Notes under the pieces: generated by a model
What the model saw: only the letters and a program-made list of their open reading frames with translations
Told to the model about the DNA's origin: nothing
The model's database searches: none
In this document: positions 1 through 5,167 of the stretch, piece after piece
Layout of the letters: every line of letters begins with the position of its first letter
Numbering within the stretch: position 1 is the first letter of the stretch
Program-made: the position numbers and the translations under genes
Source: an uncultured Eubacterium sp.
GTDB taxonomy: Bacteria > Bacillota > Clostridia > Peptostreptococcales > Anaerovoracaceae
Reading direction: 5' to 3'
Assembly (NCBI GenBank): GCA_946614405.1
Contig: CAMOGZ010000113.1
Coordinates: 1 to 5,167 of the forward strand
DNA: 5,167 nucleotides

Positions 1-1037
1 TGAGAAGACGGTGTGACCAGCGGCGGCATACCCAGATCGTTTCTGACATTGGGGATCTCGCGGAGTACGTCCATGTACTTGTCCTCTGCGTTCTGATCCT
101 TCAGCTGGGATACCAGGTTTGAGAGCATTCCGCCCGGAACCTGATAGATCAGGGTCTTGATATCGGTAGCCAGAGCCTTGGTATTCATCAGGCCGCTTTC
201 CAGAGCCTTCTCACGAACTACGCGGAAGTGGTCAGCGATCTTCTCCAGCTTCATCTGGTCCAGTCCGGTATCATACTCGGTGCCGGCAAAGGTCTCTACC
301 ATAACTTCTGTGGCGGGCTGGCTGGTTCCGCCGGAGAACGGGGAAATAGCGCAGTCGATGATGTCGCATCCTTCCTGGATGGCCACATAGTATGTGATGG
401 GCGCCACGCCGCTGGTGCAGTGGCTGTGGAGCTGGATCGGAATGTCGATGTTCTGCTTCAGGGCACGGATCATGCCTCTGGCTGCTTCCGGAACCATCAG
501 TCCCGCCATGTCTTTGATACAGATGGAGTCAGCACCCATGTCCTGGATCTTCTTGGACAGGGATACCCAGTACTCCGGTGTATAGGGCTCGCCGATGGTG
601 TAGGACATAGCTACCTGAGCATGAGCACCATACTTCTTGGTGGCCTCTACGGCAGTCTTCACGTTTCTGGTATCGTTCAGCGCATCGAAGATACGGATGC
701 GGTCGATGCCGTTCTCGATGGACTTCTTGACGAACATGTCCACCACGTCATCGGAATAGTGACGATATCCCAGGATGTTCTGTCCACGGAGCAGCATCTG
801 CAGCTGGGTGTTCGGCATCGCCTTACGGATGGTGCGCAGTCTCTCCCATGGATCTTCATCCAGGAAGCGGATGCAGGAGTCGAAGGTGGCTCCGCCCCAG
901 CACTCTACTGCTTCATAACCCACGCTGTCCATGGTCTCCAGGATCGGCAGCATATCTTCTATTGGCATTCTGGTCGCGATCAGTGACTGCTGCCCGTCAC
1001 GGATCACGGTTTCCATGATTCTTACTTTTTTACTCAT
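1..1037 (-). CDS. oadA: Oxaloacetate decarboxylase alpha subunit / pyruvate carboxylase B-type carboxyltransferase (3' part missing)
   Basis: This is the biotin-dependent carboxyltransferase that moves a carboxyl group between oxaloacetate (or pyruvate) and carrier-bound biotin; it acts in the cytoplasm, docked on the membrane pump. I read 345 codons from ATG at 1037 to the left edge with no stop, so the C-terminus is outside the window. The TIM-barrel signature DGQQS lies at residues 14-18, the lysine of IKDMAGL is K175, and the metal-binding HSH motif is H204/H206. Together with D14 these match the metal and carbamyl-lysine set known in OadA, 5S transcarboxylase and pyruvate carboxylase. 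GGTSQP is at 236-241 and YQVPGGM at 298-304, entering the PYC_OADA domain. The ATG has GGAG eight bases upstream and starts 15 bases after oadB. Since the operon has a separate biotin carrier, I infer that this protein ends without a biotin domain, but that cannot be seen here. It could equally be annotated pycB or transcarboxylase 5S. Confidence 0.95.
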   Translation of the reverse strand, partial: MSKKVRIMETVIRDGQQSLIATRMPIEDMLPILETMDSVGYEAVECWGGATFDSCIRFLDEDPWERLRTIRKAMPNTQLQMLLRGQNILGYRHYSDDVVDMFVKKSIENGIDRIRIFDALNDTRNVKTAVEATKKYGAHAQVAMSYTIGEPYTPEYWVSLSKKIQDMGADSICIKDMAGLMVPEAARGMIRALKQNIDIPIQLHSHCTSGVAPITYYVAIQEGCDIIDCAISPFSGGTSQPATEVMVETFAGTEYDTGLDQMKLEKIADHFRVVREKALESGLMNTKALATDIKTLIYQVPGGMLSNLVSQLKDQNAEDKYMDVLREIPNVRNDLGMPPLVTPSS

Positions 1038-1052
1038 ATATCGATCTCCGTA

Positions 1053-2168
1053 TTATATTCCAAAGATTGCCATGAATACACCAGCCGCAACTGCTGTACC
1101 AATGACGCCTGCTACATTCGGTCCCATTGCATGCATCAGCAGGAAGTTGGTCGGATCGGCCTCGGCTCCCACCTTCTGGGATACACGGGCTGCCATCGGA
1201 ACGGCGGATACACCGGCGGATCCGATCAGCGGGTTGACCTTGCCTCCAGAGAGCTTGCACATCAGCTTACCAAACAGGACACCTGCTGCGGTACCGAACG
1301 CGAATGCGATCAGACCCAGTATAACGATCTTGATAGTGGTCACCTTCAGGAAGGCCTCTGCGCTGGTGGTGGCACCAACGGAGGTTCCCAGCAGGATGAC
1401 GACGATGTACATCAGTGCGTTGGATGCGGTCTCCTGCAGCTGGCGAACCACGCCGCTCTCGCGGAACAGGTTGCCCAGCATCAGCATTCCCAGAAGCGGT
1501 GCTGTGGCCGGAAGTACGCAGCAAACCACGATGGTTACGATGATCGGGAACAGGATGCGCTCCTTCTTGGAAACCGGGCGCAGCTGCTCCATCTTGATCT
1601 TCCGCTCTGCCTCTGTTGTCAGGGCCTTCATGATGGGCGGCTGGATGATCGGTACCAGCGACATATAGGAGTATGCCGCAACGGCGATGGGTCCCAGCAG
1701 CTCTGTCTGGTGCAGTTTGGTGGCCAGATAGATGGAGGTCGGGCCGTCCGCGCCGCCGATGATACCGATGGCTGCGGCAGCAGCCTCATCAAATCCCATG
1801 AGCATGGCCATGAAGAAGGCCGCAAACACACCGAACTGCGCCGATGCACCGAGCAGAAAACTCTTCGGATTGGCGATCAGCGGGCCGAAGTCTGTCAGCG
1901 CGCCGACGCCCATGAAGATCAGTGACGGAAGGATCGCCCACTCATCCAGCATATAGAAGAAGTGGAGCAGTCCGCCCTCCGCCATGATCGGCGGATACAG
2001 ATTGACCAGCATCATGCCGAAAGAGATCGGAAGTAGCAATAACGGTTCATATTCTTTGACGATGGCCAGGTACATGAGACCGAGGGCCACCGCCACCATC
2101 ACCACATTTCCCCAGGATAGATTGAAGAATGCGGTCTGATGGATCAGATTCACAATTGTCTCAGTCAT
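1053..2168 (-). CDS. oadB: Sodium-translocating decarboxylase beta subunit (OadB/MmdB/GcdB family)
   Basis: This integral membrane subunit decarboxylates carboxybiotin and couples CO2 release to outward Na+ transport. The protein has 371 residues, nearly all hydrophobic segments, which is typical of the shorter Gram-positive beta subunits; the Klebsiella protein is about 60 residues longer. The key acidic motif GGADGPTS lies at 138-145 with D141, matching the essential aspartate of region IIIa. The region VIII residues N312, G316, S321 and R328 (within [20 protein letters not shown]) keep the spacing of the known Na+-site residues N373/G377/S382/R389 of Klebsiella OadB. A polar stretch rich in Lys, Glu and Arg at about 184-204 separates the membrane halves. 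The gene begins 10 bases after the biotin carrier stop, with GCAGG just upstream of the ATG, and ends 15 bases before oadA. The motifs identify the family firmly but not which substrate supplies the carboxyl group. Confidence 0.96.
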   Translation of the reverse strand: MTETIVNLIHQTAFFNLSWGNVVMVAVALGLMYLAIVKEYEPLLLLPISFGMMLVNLYPPIMAEGGLLHFFYMLDEWAILPSLIFMGVGALTDFGPLIANPKSFLLGASAQFGVFAAFFMAMLMGFDEAAAAAIGIIGGADGPTSIYLATKLHQTELLGPIAVAAYSYMSLVPIIQPPIMKALTTEAERKIKMEQLRPVSKKERILFPIIVTIVVCCVLPATAPLLGMLMLGNLFRESGVVRQLQETASNALMYIVVILLGTSVGATTSAEAFLKVTTIKIVILGLIAFAFGTAAGVLFGKLMCKLSGGKVNPLIGSAGVSAVPMAARVSQKVGAEADPTNFLLMHAMGPNVAGVIGTAVAAGVFMAIFGI

Positions 2169-2178
2169 AATTACCTGC

Positions 2179-2538
2179 CTATCTTATATAAGCGACAGCC
2201 TGTCCGGATGCCACCTCTTCTCCTTCTTTAACTGTGATGGAATCCAGCACGCCTGCTTCCGGTGCAACGACAGGGATCTCCATCTTCATAGCTTCCAGGA
2301 TCAGGATCTGATCTCCGGCTGCCAGCTCATCTCCGGGGGCTGCCACGATCTTCCAGACCTTGCCTGCAGTACCGGTCTCCACCGGTTTGCCGGATCCTGC
2401 TGCTGCAGGAGCTGCTGCAGGTGCAGCGGGGGCTGCCTTCGGAGCACTTGCTGCCGGTGCTGCGGCGCCGTCTCCGGACTTCTTTTCAACTTCTACTTCG
2501 TATGCGACTCCATTTACTCGGACAATGTACGTTTCCAT
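2179..2538 (-). CDS. Biotin carboxyl carrier protein (gamma subunit of a sodium-pump decarboxylase, MmdC/GcdC type)
   Basis: This small cytoplasmic carrier swings biotin between the carboxyltransferase(s) and the membrane beta subunit. Its 119 residues divide into an N-terminal strand segment (1-20), a flexible Ala/Pro-rich linker (about 24-50) and a C-terminal biotinyl domain (about 53-119). The biotin attachment motif EAMKME is at 82-87, so K85 is the predicted biotinylated lysine, 34 residues from the C-terminus as is usual for this fold. The second half carries the matching hammerhead features [14 protein letters not shown]. The ATG at 2538 has AAGGAG with a 6-base spacer and lies 25 bases inside the end of the upstream oadG-like gene, so the two are probably translationally coupled. 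It is equivalent to the 1.3S subunit of transcarboxylase, MmdC or GcdC; the sequence alone does not say which partner it serves, and with two carboxyltransferases in the operon it may serve both. Biotin would be added by a BirA ligase encoded elsewhere. Confidence 0.95.
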   Translation of the reverse strand: METYIVRVNGVAYEVEVEKKSGDGAAAPAASAPKAAPAAPAAAPAAAGSGKPVETGTAGKVWKIVAAPGDELAAGDQILILEAMKMEIPVVAPEAGVLDSITVKEGEEVASGQAVAYIR

Positions 2539-2846
2539 GTTGCTCTCCTTATACTTCTTACTACATATTCATCATCATCTGCTGATGCATCATCTCCGTT
2601 GTACGCCTTGATGGCTGCCATGATCACGGCTACCAGCTGGGCGTCGTCTGTGGAAGGCTCCGCAGCGGCTGCCGGCGCTGCCTTCTGGACCGGGGCAGCG
2701 GCTTTCTCTTGCTTTTTCGATTCGGCTTTGTTCACAAAGCCCATAGCCCAGATCACGATGGAGATGAAAATCAGAACCAGGAACACCGTTCCCATCCCGA
2801 GGACGGTGTCGACTGCTGCTACTTTCAGTATTTCACCTACGCTCAT
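2514..2846 (-). CDS. oadG: OadG/MmdD-type small membrane subunit of the sodium-pump decarboxylase
   Basis: Family members anchor and stabilise the decarboxylase complex, holding the carboxyltransferase against the membrane beta subunit. The protein has 110 residues: one hydrophobic helix at about 13-36, a charged Lys/Glu stretch (38-49), an Ala/Pro linker (49-64) and a small C-terminal domain. That domain contains LVAVIMAAIKAY at 71-82 and the family motif [12 protein letters not shown] at 94-105. An Asp-rich segment (DDASADDDE, 85-93) sits just before this motif. The ATG at 2846 is preceded by GGGGTGA, which overlaps the TAG stop of the carboxyltransferase gene 9 bases upstream. The last eight codons or so overlap the biotin carrier gene, adding a short tail (KRTLSE) after TWK, where relatives often end. 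The family call is secure; the label OadG versus MmdD (delta) depends on the complex and is open. Confidence 0.88.
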   Translation of the reverse strand: MSVGEILKVAAVDTVLGMGTVFLVLIFISIVIWAMGFVNKAESKKQEKAAAPVQKAAPAAAAEPSTDDAQLVAVIMAAIKAYNGDDASADDDEYVVRSIRRATWKRTLSE

Positions 2847-2855
2847 ATGTCACCC

Positions 2856-4202
2856 CTATCTGCTGTTCACGAAAGTCTCGAAGGCTCCCGCCAGGTACTT
2901 GCGGGTATCCTCCGGTTCGATCACCTTGTCCACCAGACCGGATCTTGCCAGAGCCAGTGCGCTGGAGTAAGTGTCTCTGTATTCCTGTACCTTCTCCTGG
3001 CTGTACTCACCGTAGATCATCTCTGTGGCCTGTTCCGGATTGATGATGCCTACGTTTGCGTTGCTCCACATGAAGACATAGTCCGCGCCCAGGCCCTTGC
3101 TGTTCAGCAGGCTGTAGGCACTGCCGAAGACATTGCCGGTGATGAGGTTGATCTTGGGTGCTTCTGTGGTGGACAAAGCCTTGACCAGCCGTCCTGCCGC
3201 ACCGGCAAGATATTTCTCATTCTCTGTGGTGGTCTGATAACCTTCTGTATCAATGACGGTCAGTACCGGAATGTTGAACTTGGCTGCGATCTCAATAAGG
3301 GATGCGGCCTTGTCACATCCGACGGAAGTCATTCTCTTCTCGCCGTCTACAGTGTTGGTGGCTACGGCACCGATGGTGTTTCCGTTGATACGGATAAATC
3401 CGGTGACCATATCCTTTCCCTTATCCGGCTGTGCCTCCAGGAAATAGTGGTCGTCTGCGATCTCTTCCAGGATGGCTCTTCCGTTGCCGCTGAAGCCGAC
3501 GATGCCGGCGCAAAGACGGTTCGGATCGTCGTCAGATCCTTCGTAACGCAGCGGTGTGTAATCACTGCTGGGCGGAAGGATGTCGATCAAGTGGCGGATA
3601 TTATGGACGATATCCTTCCAGCTGTATCTTCCGTCATCAAATGCGGAAATGTAATCTCCGTCTCCGATACGGTTCTCTACCAGGCTCTTCGGATTTACGA
3701 AGATGTTGCCCTTCTCTTCCTCAATAAAGATAAAATCTGACATAACTGCGGATACGGACATGCCTCCGCCGCAGTCACCGACTACGCCCATGATCTGTGG
3801 GATCTTCTTGGAAGCCTGTGCCTGAAGTGCATAGAGTTTGGAAAACTCATTCAGACCGTCCAGACCTTCCTCTACACGGAAGCCCTTGCAGTCCAGAAGT
3901 CCGATTACCGGAGCCTTGGCCTTCAGAGCATGCTCATAAAGATTGATGATCTTCTTGCCGTGCATCTCACCAAAGGTTCCGCCCATGACCTCGCTATCCT
4001 GAGAAAAGACGTATACCAGCACGCCGAGGATCGTTCCATAACCTGTGATTACGCCGTCTGATTCCTCAACCTCATCCGGCTTGTAGAAACTGGTCAGCCG
4101 AGCGGATACATGCTCGCCAATTTCCATGAAACTGCCCTTATCCAGGATATCCAGGATTCGTCTGTAGGCTTGTGTTTTCTCGCCATTACTTTTGATTTTC
4201 AT
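2856..4202 (-). CDS. Divergent acyl-CoA carboxyltransferase (MmdA/PccB family, COG4799), first gene of the operon
   Basis: By family it should transfer carboxyl groups between an acyl-CoA (methylmalonyl-, malonyl- or glutaconyl-CoA in relatives) and carrier biotin. With ATG at 4202 it has 448 residues, against roughly 510 in typical MmdA/PccB; about 35 residues of the usual N-terminal helical region are absent. Two crotonase-like halves are visible. The N-half has GYGTILG (54-60), YVFSQD (64-69), GGTFGEMHGKKI (74-85), DCKGFRVEEG (104-113) and GDCGGGMS (142-149). The C-half has FNIPVLTVIDTEGY (309-322), the APKINLITGNVFGSAY region (348-363) and ADYVFMW (373-379), ending with SGLVDKVIEPEDTRKYL. 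Several motifs depart from consensus: SGGAR is CKGFR, GPCAGG is GDCGGG, and the PGF.PG loop is TEGYQT. A substrate name is therefore not justified. The frame can also start at TTG 4205, but the spacing from the AGGAGG favours ATG 4202. Its position with the biotin carrier and pump genes supports a real role in that complex. Confidence 0.88.
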   Translation of the reverse strand: MKIKSNGEKTQAYRRILDILDKGSFMEIGEHVSARLTSFYKPDEVEESDGVITGYGTILGVLVYVFSQDSEVMGGTFGEMHGKKIINLYEHALKAKAPVIGLLDCKGFRVEEGLDGLNEFSKLYALQAQASKKIPQIMGVVGDCGGGMSVSAVMSDFIFIEEEKGNIFVNPKSLVENRIGDGDYISAFDDGRYSWKDIVHNIRHLIDILPPSSDYTPLRYEGSDDDPNRLCAGIVGFSGNGRAILEEIADDHYFLEAQPDKGKDMVTGFIRINGNTIGAVATNTVDGEKRMTSVGCDKAASLIEIAAKFNIPVLTVIDTEGYQTTTENEKYLAGAAGRLVKALSTTEAPKINLITGNVFGSAYSLLNSKGLGADYVFMWSNANVGIINPEQATEMIYGEYSQEKVQEYRDTYSSALALARSGLVDKVIEPEDTRKYLAGAFETFVNSR

Positions 4203-4206
4203 CAAA

Positions 4207-4214
4207 TCCTCCTT
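4207..4214 (-). promoter_or_regulatory. Strong Shine-Dalgarno that decides the start of the first operon gene
   Basis: The minus strand reads AAGGAGGA here. Five bases separate AGGAGG from ATG at 4202, but only two separate it from the in-frame TTG at 4205. The ATG is therefore the likely start, giving a protein of 448 rather than 449 residues. Confidence 0.85.
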
Positions 4215-4264
4215 CTGTTGATATATTCTGTCATTCTCATGTTCTCATTCGACAGTATGATACC

Positions 4265-4290
4265 GGCACAGCATGTGTTTCTGCAGTGCC
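4265..4290 (-). promoter_or_regulatory. Hairpin in the putative 5' leader of the decarboxylase operon
   Basis: On the minus strand GGCAC T GCA and TGC T GTGCC pair across an 8-base loop: eight base pairs with one symmetrical T-T mismatch. It lies about 63 bases upstream of the ATG and just after the predicted transcription start. It has no T-run and so is not a terminator. It could be a protein-binding inverted repeat or an RNA hairpin that stabilises the message. The pairing is seen directly; a function is only inferred, and I recognise no known riboswitch. Confidence 0.35.
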
Positions 4291-4301
4291 CGTCCGTATT
4301 T

Positions 4302-4330
4302 ATTTTACAATGATTTCATGGATTCAGCAA
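4302..4330 (-). promoter_or_regulatory. Candidate sigma-A promoter for the decarboxylase operon
   Basis: Reading the minus strand, TTGCTG (4330-4325) is followed by a 17-base spacer and TAAAAT (4307-4302). The -10 matches 5 of 6 consensus bases and the -35 matches only the first three. Transcription would begin near 4295, giving a leader of about 93 bases. The region is AT-rich and chance matches are common, so this is a tentative call based on consensus and position only. Confidence 0.4.
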
Positions 4331-4440
4331 TCATTATTATCCTAATCTTGGACATAATGTTTTATAATGCAACAAAATATACTGACTATATCACATTCTG
4401 CCAGTCCTGAAAAAAATATCATGAAAATAAAAAATACCTC
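4331..4440. other. AT-rich divergent intergenic stretch without a recognised gene
   Basis: The wider region 4203-4501 separates the minus-strand operon from the plus-strand tRNA gene. Apart from the promoter-like sites, leader hairpin and Shine-Dalgarno listed separately, I see no gene, repeat or known RNA motif. This part contains A-runs (4410-4436) of the kind often found upstream of stable-RNA promoters, where they can act as UP-like elements; that role is an inference. Short open frames crossing the area lack a ribosome binding site and a recognisable product. Confidence 0.5.
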
Positions 4441-4468
4441 TTGCATTCCTCTTAAAAGTGTGTATAAT
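4441..4468 (+). promoter_or_regulatory. Probable promoter of the tRNA-Leu gene
   Basis: A perfect TATAAT -10 box lies at 4463-4468, with TTGCAT at 4441-4446 as a partial -35 and a 16-base spacer. Transcription should begin about 4475, leaving a 5' leader of some 25 bases to be removed by RNase P. A-rich DNA directly upstream may strengthen it. The placement just ahead of the tRNA, with no other upstream plus-strand gene in the window, supports the call. Confidence 0.65.
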
Positions 4469-4501
4469 AATATTTGTTGTTGCGAAACAAGAAATGAATA
4501 A

Positions 4502-4588
4502 GCGGTCTTGGCGGAATTGGCAGACGCGCACGGTTCAGGTCCGTGTGGATTAACATCCATGGGGGTTCGACTCCCTTAGACCGCACCA
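4502..4588 (+). tRNA. tRNA-Leu, anticodon CAG
   Basis: A class II tRNA of 87 bases including an encoded CCA. The acceptor stem pairs GCGGTCT (4502-4508) with AGACCGC (4578-4584), followed by discriminator A and CCA (4586-4588). The D-arm is GCGGAATTGGCAGACGC. The anticodon stem CACGG/CCGTG encloses the loop TTCAGGT with anticodon CAG at 4536-4538, which reads CUG leucine codons. A long variable arm (TGGAT-TAAC-ATCCA) and discriminator A are typical of tRNA-Leu. The T-arm (4561-4577) has TTCGACT in the loop and a stem of three G-C pairs plus two G-T pairs at the acceptor side. It stands alone with its own promoter and terminator, divergent from the decarboxylase operon and convergent with the flavoprotein gene. 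CUG codons are frequent in the neighbouring genes (many CTG codons in oadA and oadB), consistent with a working, used tRNA. Confidence 0.97.
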
Positions 4589-4594
4589 CGAATG

Positions 4595-4617
4595 AACAGC
4601 CCACTGGGCTGTTTTTT
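4595..4617 (+). terminator. Intrinsic terminator of the tRNA-Leu gene
   Basis: An 8-bp stem AACAGCCC/GGGCTGTT with a 3-base ACT loop runs directly into six T residues (4612-4617), seven bases after the tRNA CCA end. This is a textbook rho-independent terminator and closes the single-gene tRNA transcript. Confidence 0.92.
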
Positions 4618-4695
4618 CGTTATGTCGATTCTGATCAGGGAGCCCGGAGCCTGAAGCAGAACACTCCGGCCCACCCTTCGGTTTATTCACATATC

Positions 4696-4723
4696 AAAAG
4701 CCGCCCTCACAAGGCGGCTTTTT
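4696..4723. terminator. Bidirectional intrinsic terminator between the tRNA and the flavoprotein gene
   Basis: AAAAGCCGCC (4696-4705) pairs perfectly with GGCGGCTTTT (4713-4722) around the 7-base loop CTCACAA. Plus-strand reading ends in five T residues; minus-strand reading ends in four. It starts 21 bases beyond the stop of the minus-strand flavoprotein gene, for which it is the obvious terminator, and can also act as a back-up stop for transcription from the tRNA side. Confidence 0.85.
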
Positions 4724-4744
4724 GACTGAGTTATTATTATCGAA

Positions 4745-5167
4745 TTACCGATACTTCTCTGCCAGGATCCGGGCTACATGAACACCGGAAGCGGATGCCT
4801 GGGACAGGGAATGAGTCACGCCGGAGCCGTCTCCCAGAGCATACAGGCCCGGGATGCAGGTCTCCAGATTCTCATCCACTTCTACTTTGGAATTGTAGAA
4901 CTTGACCTCGACGCCGTAGAGCAGCGTATCTTCATTGGCCGTTCCCGGAGCGATCTTGTCCAGAGCGTAGATCATCTCGATGATGTCGTCCATCTGGCGC
5001 TTGGGCATCACCAGACTCAGGTCACCCGGAGTCGCATTCAGCGTGGGACGGGTGAAGCACTTGGTCATGCGGCGGTCACTGCTCCGTCTCCCCTTCACCA
5101 GGTCGCCGAACCGCTGCATCAGCACGCCGCCGCCCAGCATATTAGACAGGCTTGCGATGGATTCACC
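4745..5167 (-). CDS. C-terminal part of a COG2509-type NAD(P)/FAD-dependent dehydrogenase (5' part outside window)
   Basis: The frame is open from the right edge to TAA at 4747-4745, giving the last 140 residues of a larger flavoprotein whose start is not in the window. An internal ATG at 5140 is not the true start because coding similarity continues upstream of it (GESIASLSNM). Features recalled from the family of uncharacterised FAD-dependent dehydrogenases are present: NATPGDLSLVMP followed by DDIIEMIYALDKIAPG, then LLYGVEVKFYNSKVEVDENLET, and the C-terminal FAD-binding segment GLYALGDGSGVTHSLSQASASG (GDG at visible residues 112-114). In related flavoproteins this aspartate contacts the FAD ribityl or pyrophosphate. 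The electron donor and substrate are unknown. It runs convergent to the tRNA and ends at its own terminator, so it is not part of the decarboxylase operon. The N-terminal Rossmann motif, which would confirm FAD binding, lies beyond the edge. Confidence 0.85.
   Translation of the reverse strand, partial: GESIASLSNMLGGGVLMQRFGDLVKGRRSSDRRMTKCFTRPTLNATPGDLSLVMPKRQMDDIIEMIYALDKIAPGTANEDTLLYGVEVKFYNSKVEVDENLETCIPGLYALGDGSGVTHSLSQASASGVHVARILAEKYR

Noticed and set aside
228..986. Long plus-strand open frame (252 codons) opposite oadA
   Set aside because: It is antisense to a gene with an uninterrupted set of family motifs, has no plausible ribosome binding site and encodes a low-information His/Asp-rich product. 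It is a by-product of codon bias in oadA.
1131..1925. Plus-strand open frame of 264 codons opposite oadB
   Set aside because: The translation is rich in Gln, His, Cys and Asp, as expected from the complement of a hydrophobic membrane protein gene. No start signal or domain is visible.
2709..3740. Plus-strand open frame of 343 codons opposite the carboxyltransferase, oadG-like region
   Set aside because: It crosses two real minus-strand genes and their junction, shows no recognisable domain, and its composition mirrors the opposite strand. Long antisense frames are common opposite GC-biased genes.
4477..4490. Small hairpin TTGTT-GCGA-AACAA in the tRNA leader
   Set aside because: Five weak pairs; the GNRA-type loop is suggestive but too short to support a function.
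4342..4560. Minus-strand open frame of 72 codons upstream of the operon
   Set aside because: It runs through the tRNA-Leu gene and its promoter and has no recognisable product.
4502..4588. tRNA-Leu as an integration site for a mobile element
   Set aside because: No integrase gene and no repeated copy of the tRNA 3' end is present in the window.
4644..4669. Inverted repeat CCGGAG/CTCCGG with a 14-base loop between the two terminators
   Set aside because: Only six pairs, a large loop and no T-run; expected by chance in a GC-rich spacer and not linked to any gene end.
4543..4725. Plus-strand open frame of 60 codons starting inside the tRNA
   Set aside because: It begins within the tRNA and reads through both terminators, so it would not be on a stable message.

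Overview
The window looks like part of a chromosome of an anaerobic Bacillota of the Clostridia type (Lachnospiraceae/Oscillospiraceae-like). This is inferred from three things: strong AAGGAGG-type ribosome binding sites, a tRNA with an encoded CCA end, and a biotin-dependent sodium-pump decarboxylase operon of the kind found in fermentative gut Clostridia. The coding DNA is moderately GC-rich, while the intergenic DNA upstream of the operon is clearly AT-rich. I cannot name a species.

Positions 1-4202 hold a tightly packed five-gene operon on the minus strand, read from right to left. In transcription order it encodes: (1) a divergent acyl-CoA carboxyltransferase of the MmdA/PccB family (4202-2856); (2) a small one-helix membrane subunit of the OadG/MmdD type (2846-2514); (3) a free-standing biotin carrier protein (2538-2179); (4) the sodium-translocating beta subunit OadB/MmdB (2168-1053); and (5) the pyruvate/oxaloacetate carboxyltransferase OadA (1037 to beyond the left edge, so incomplete). 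Gaps are 9-15 bases or there is an overlap, and each internal gene has its own Shine-Dalgarno sequence.

The likely scheme is that a carboxyl group is moved onto the biotin of the carrier. The biotin then either hands it to the membrane beta subunit, which releases CO2 and pumps Na+ outward, or to the other carboxyltransferase. Because both an acyl-CoA-type and an oxaloacetate-type carboxyltransferase share one carrier, the operon could work as a decarboxylase pump for two substrates, or as a transcarboxylase (compare the 12S/5S/1.3S enzyme of Propionibacterium) coupled to a pump. The sequence does not decide which.

Positions 4203-4501 are an AT-rich divergent intergenic region. It holds a plausible minus-strand promoter, a leader hairpin and the strong Shine-Dalgarno for the operon. 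It also holds a plus-strand promoter for the single tRNA-Leu(CAG) gene at 4502-4588, which ends at its own intrinsic terminator. After that comes a short gap and a second hairpin that can serve as a two-way terminator. The 3' end of a minus-strand gene for a COG2509-type FAD-dependent dehydrogenase fills 4745 to the right edge.

I see no mobile element, CRISPR array or clearly new multi-gene system. The points most worth following up are the altered catalytic motifs in the first carboxyltransferase and the pairing of two carboxyltransferases with one biotin carrier and one sodium pump.
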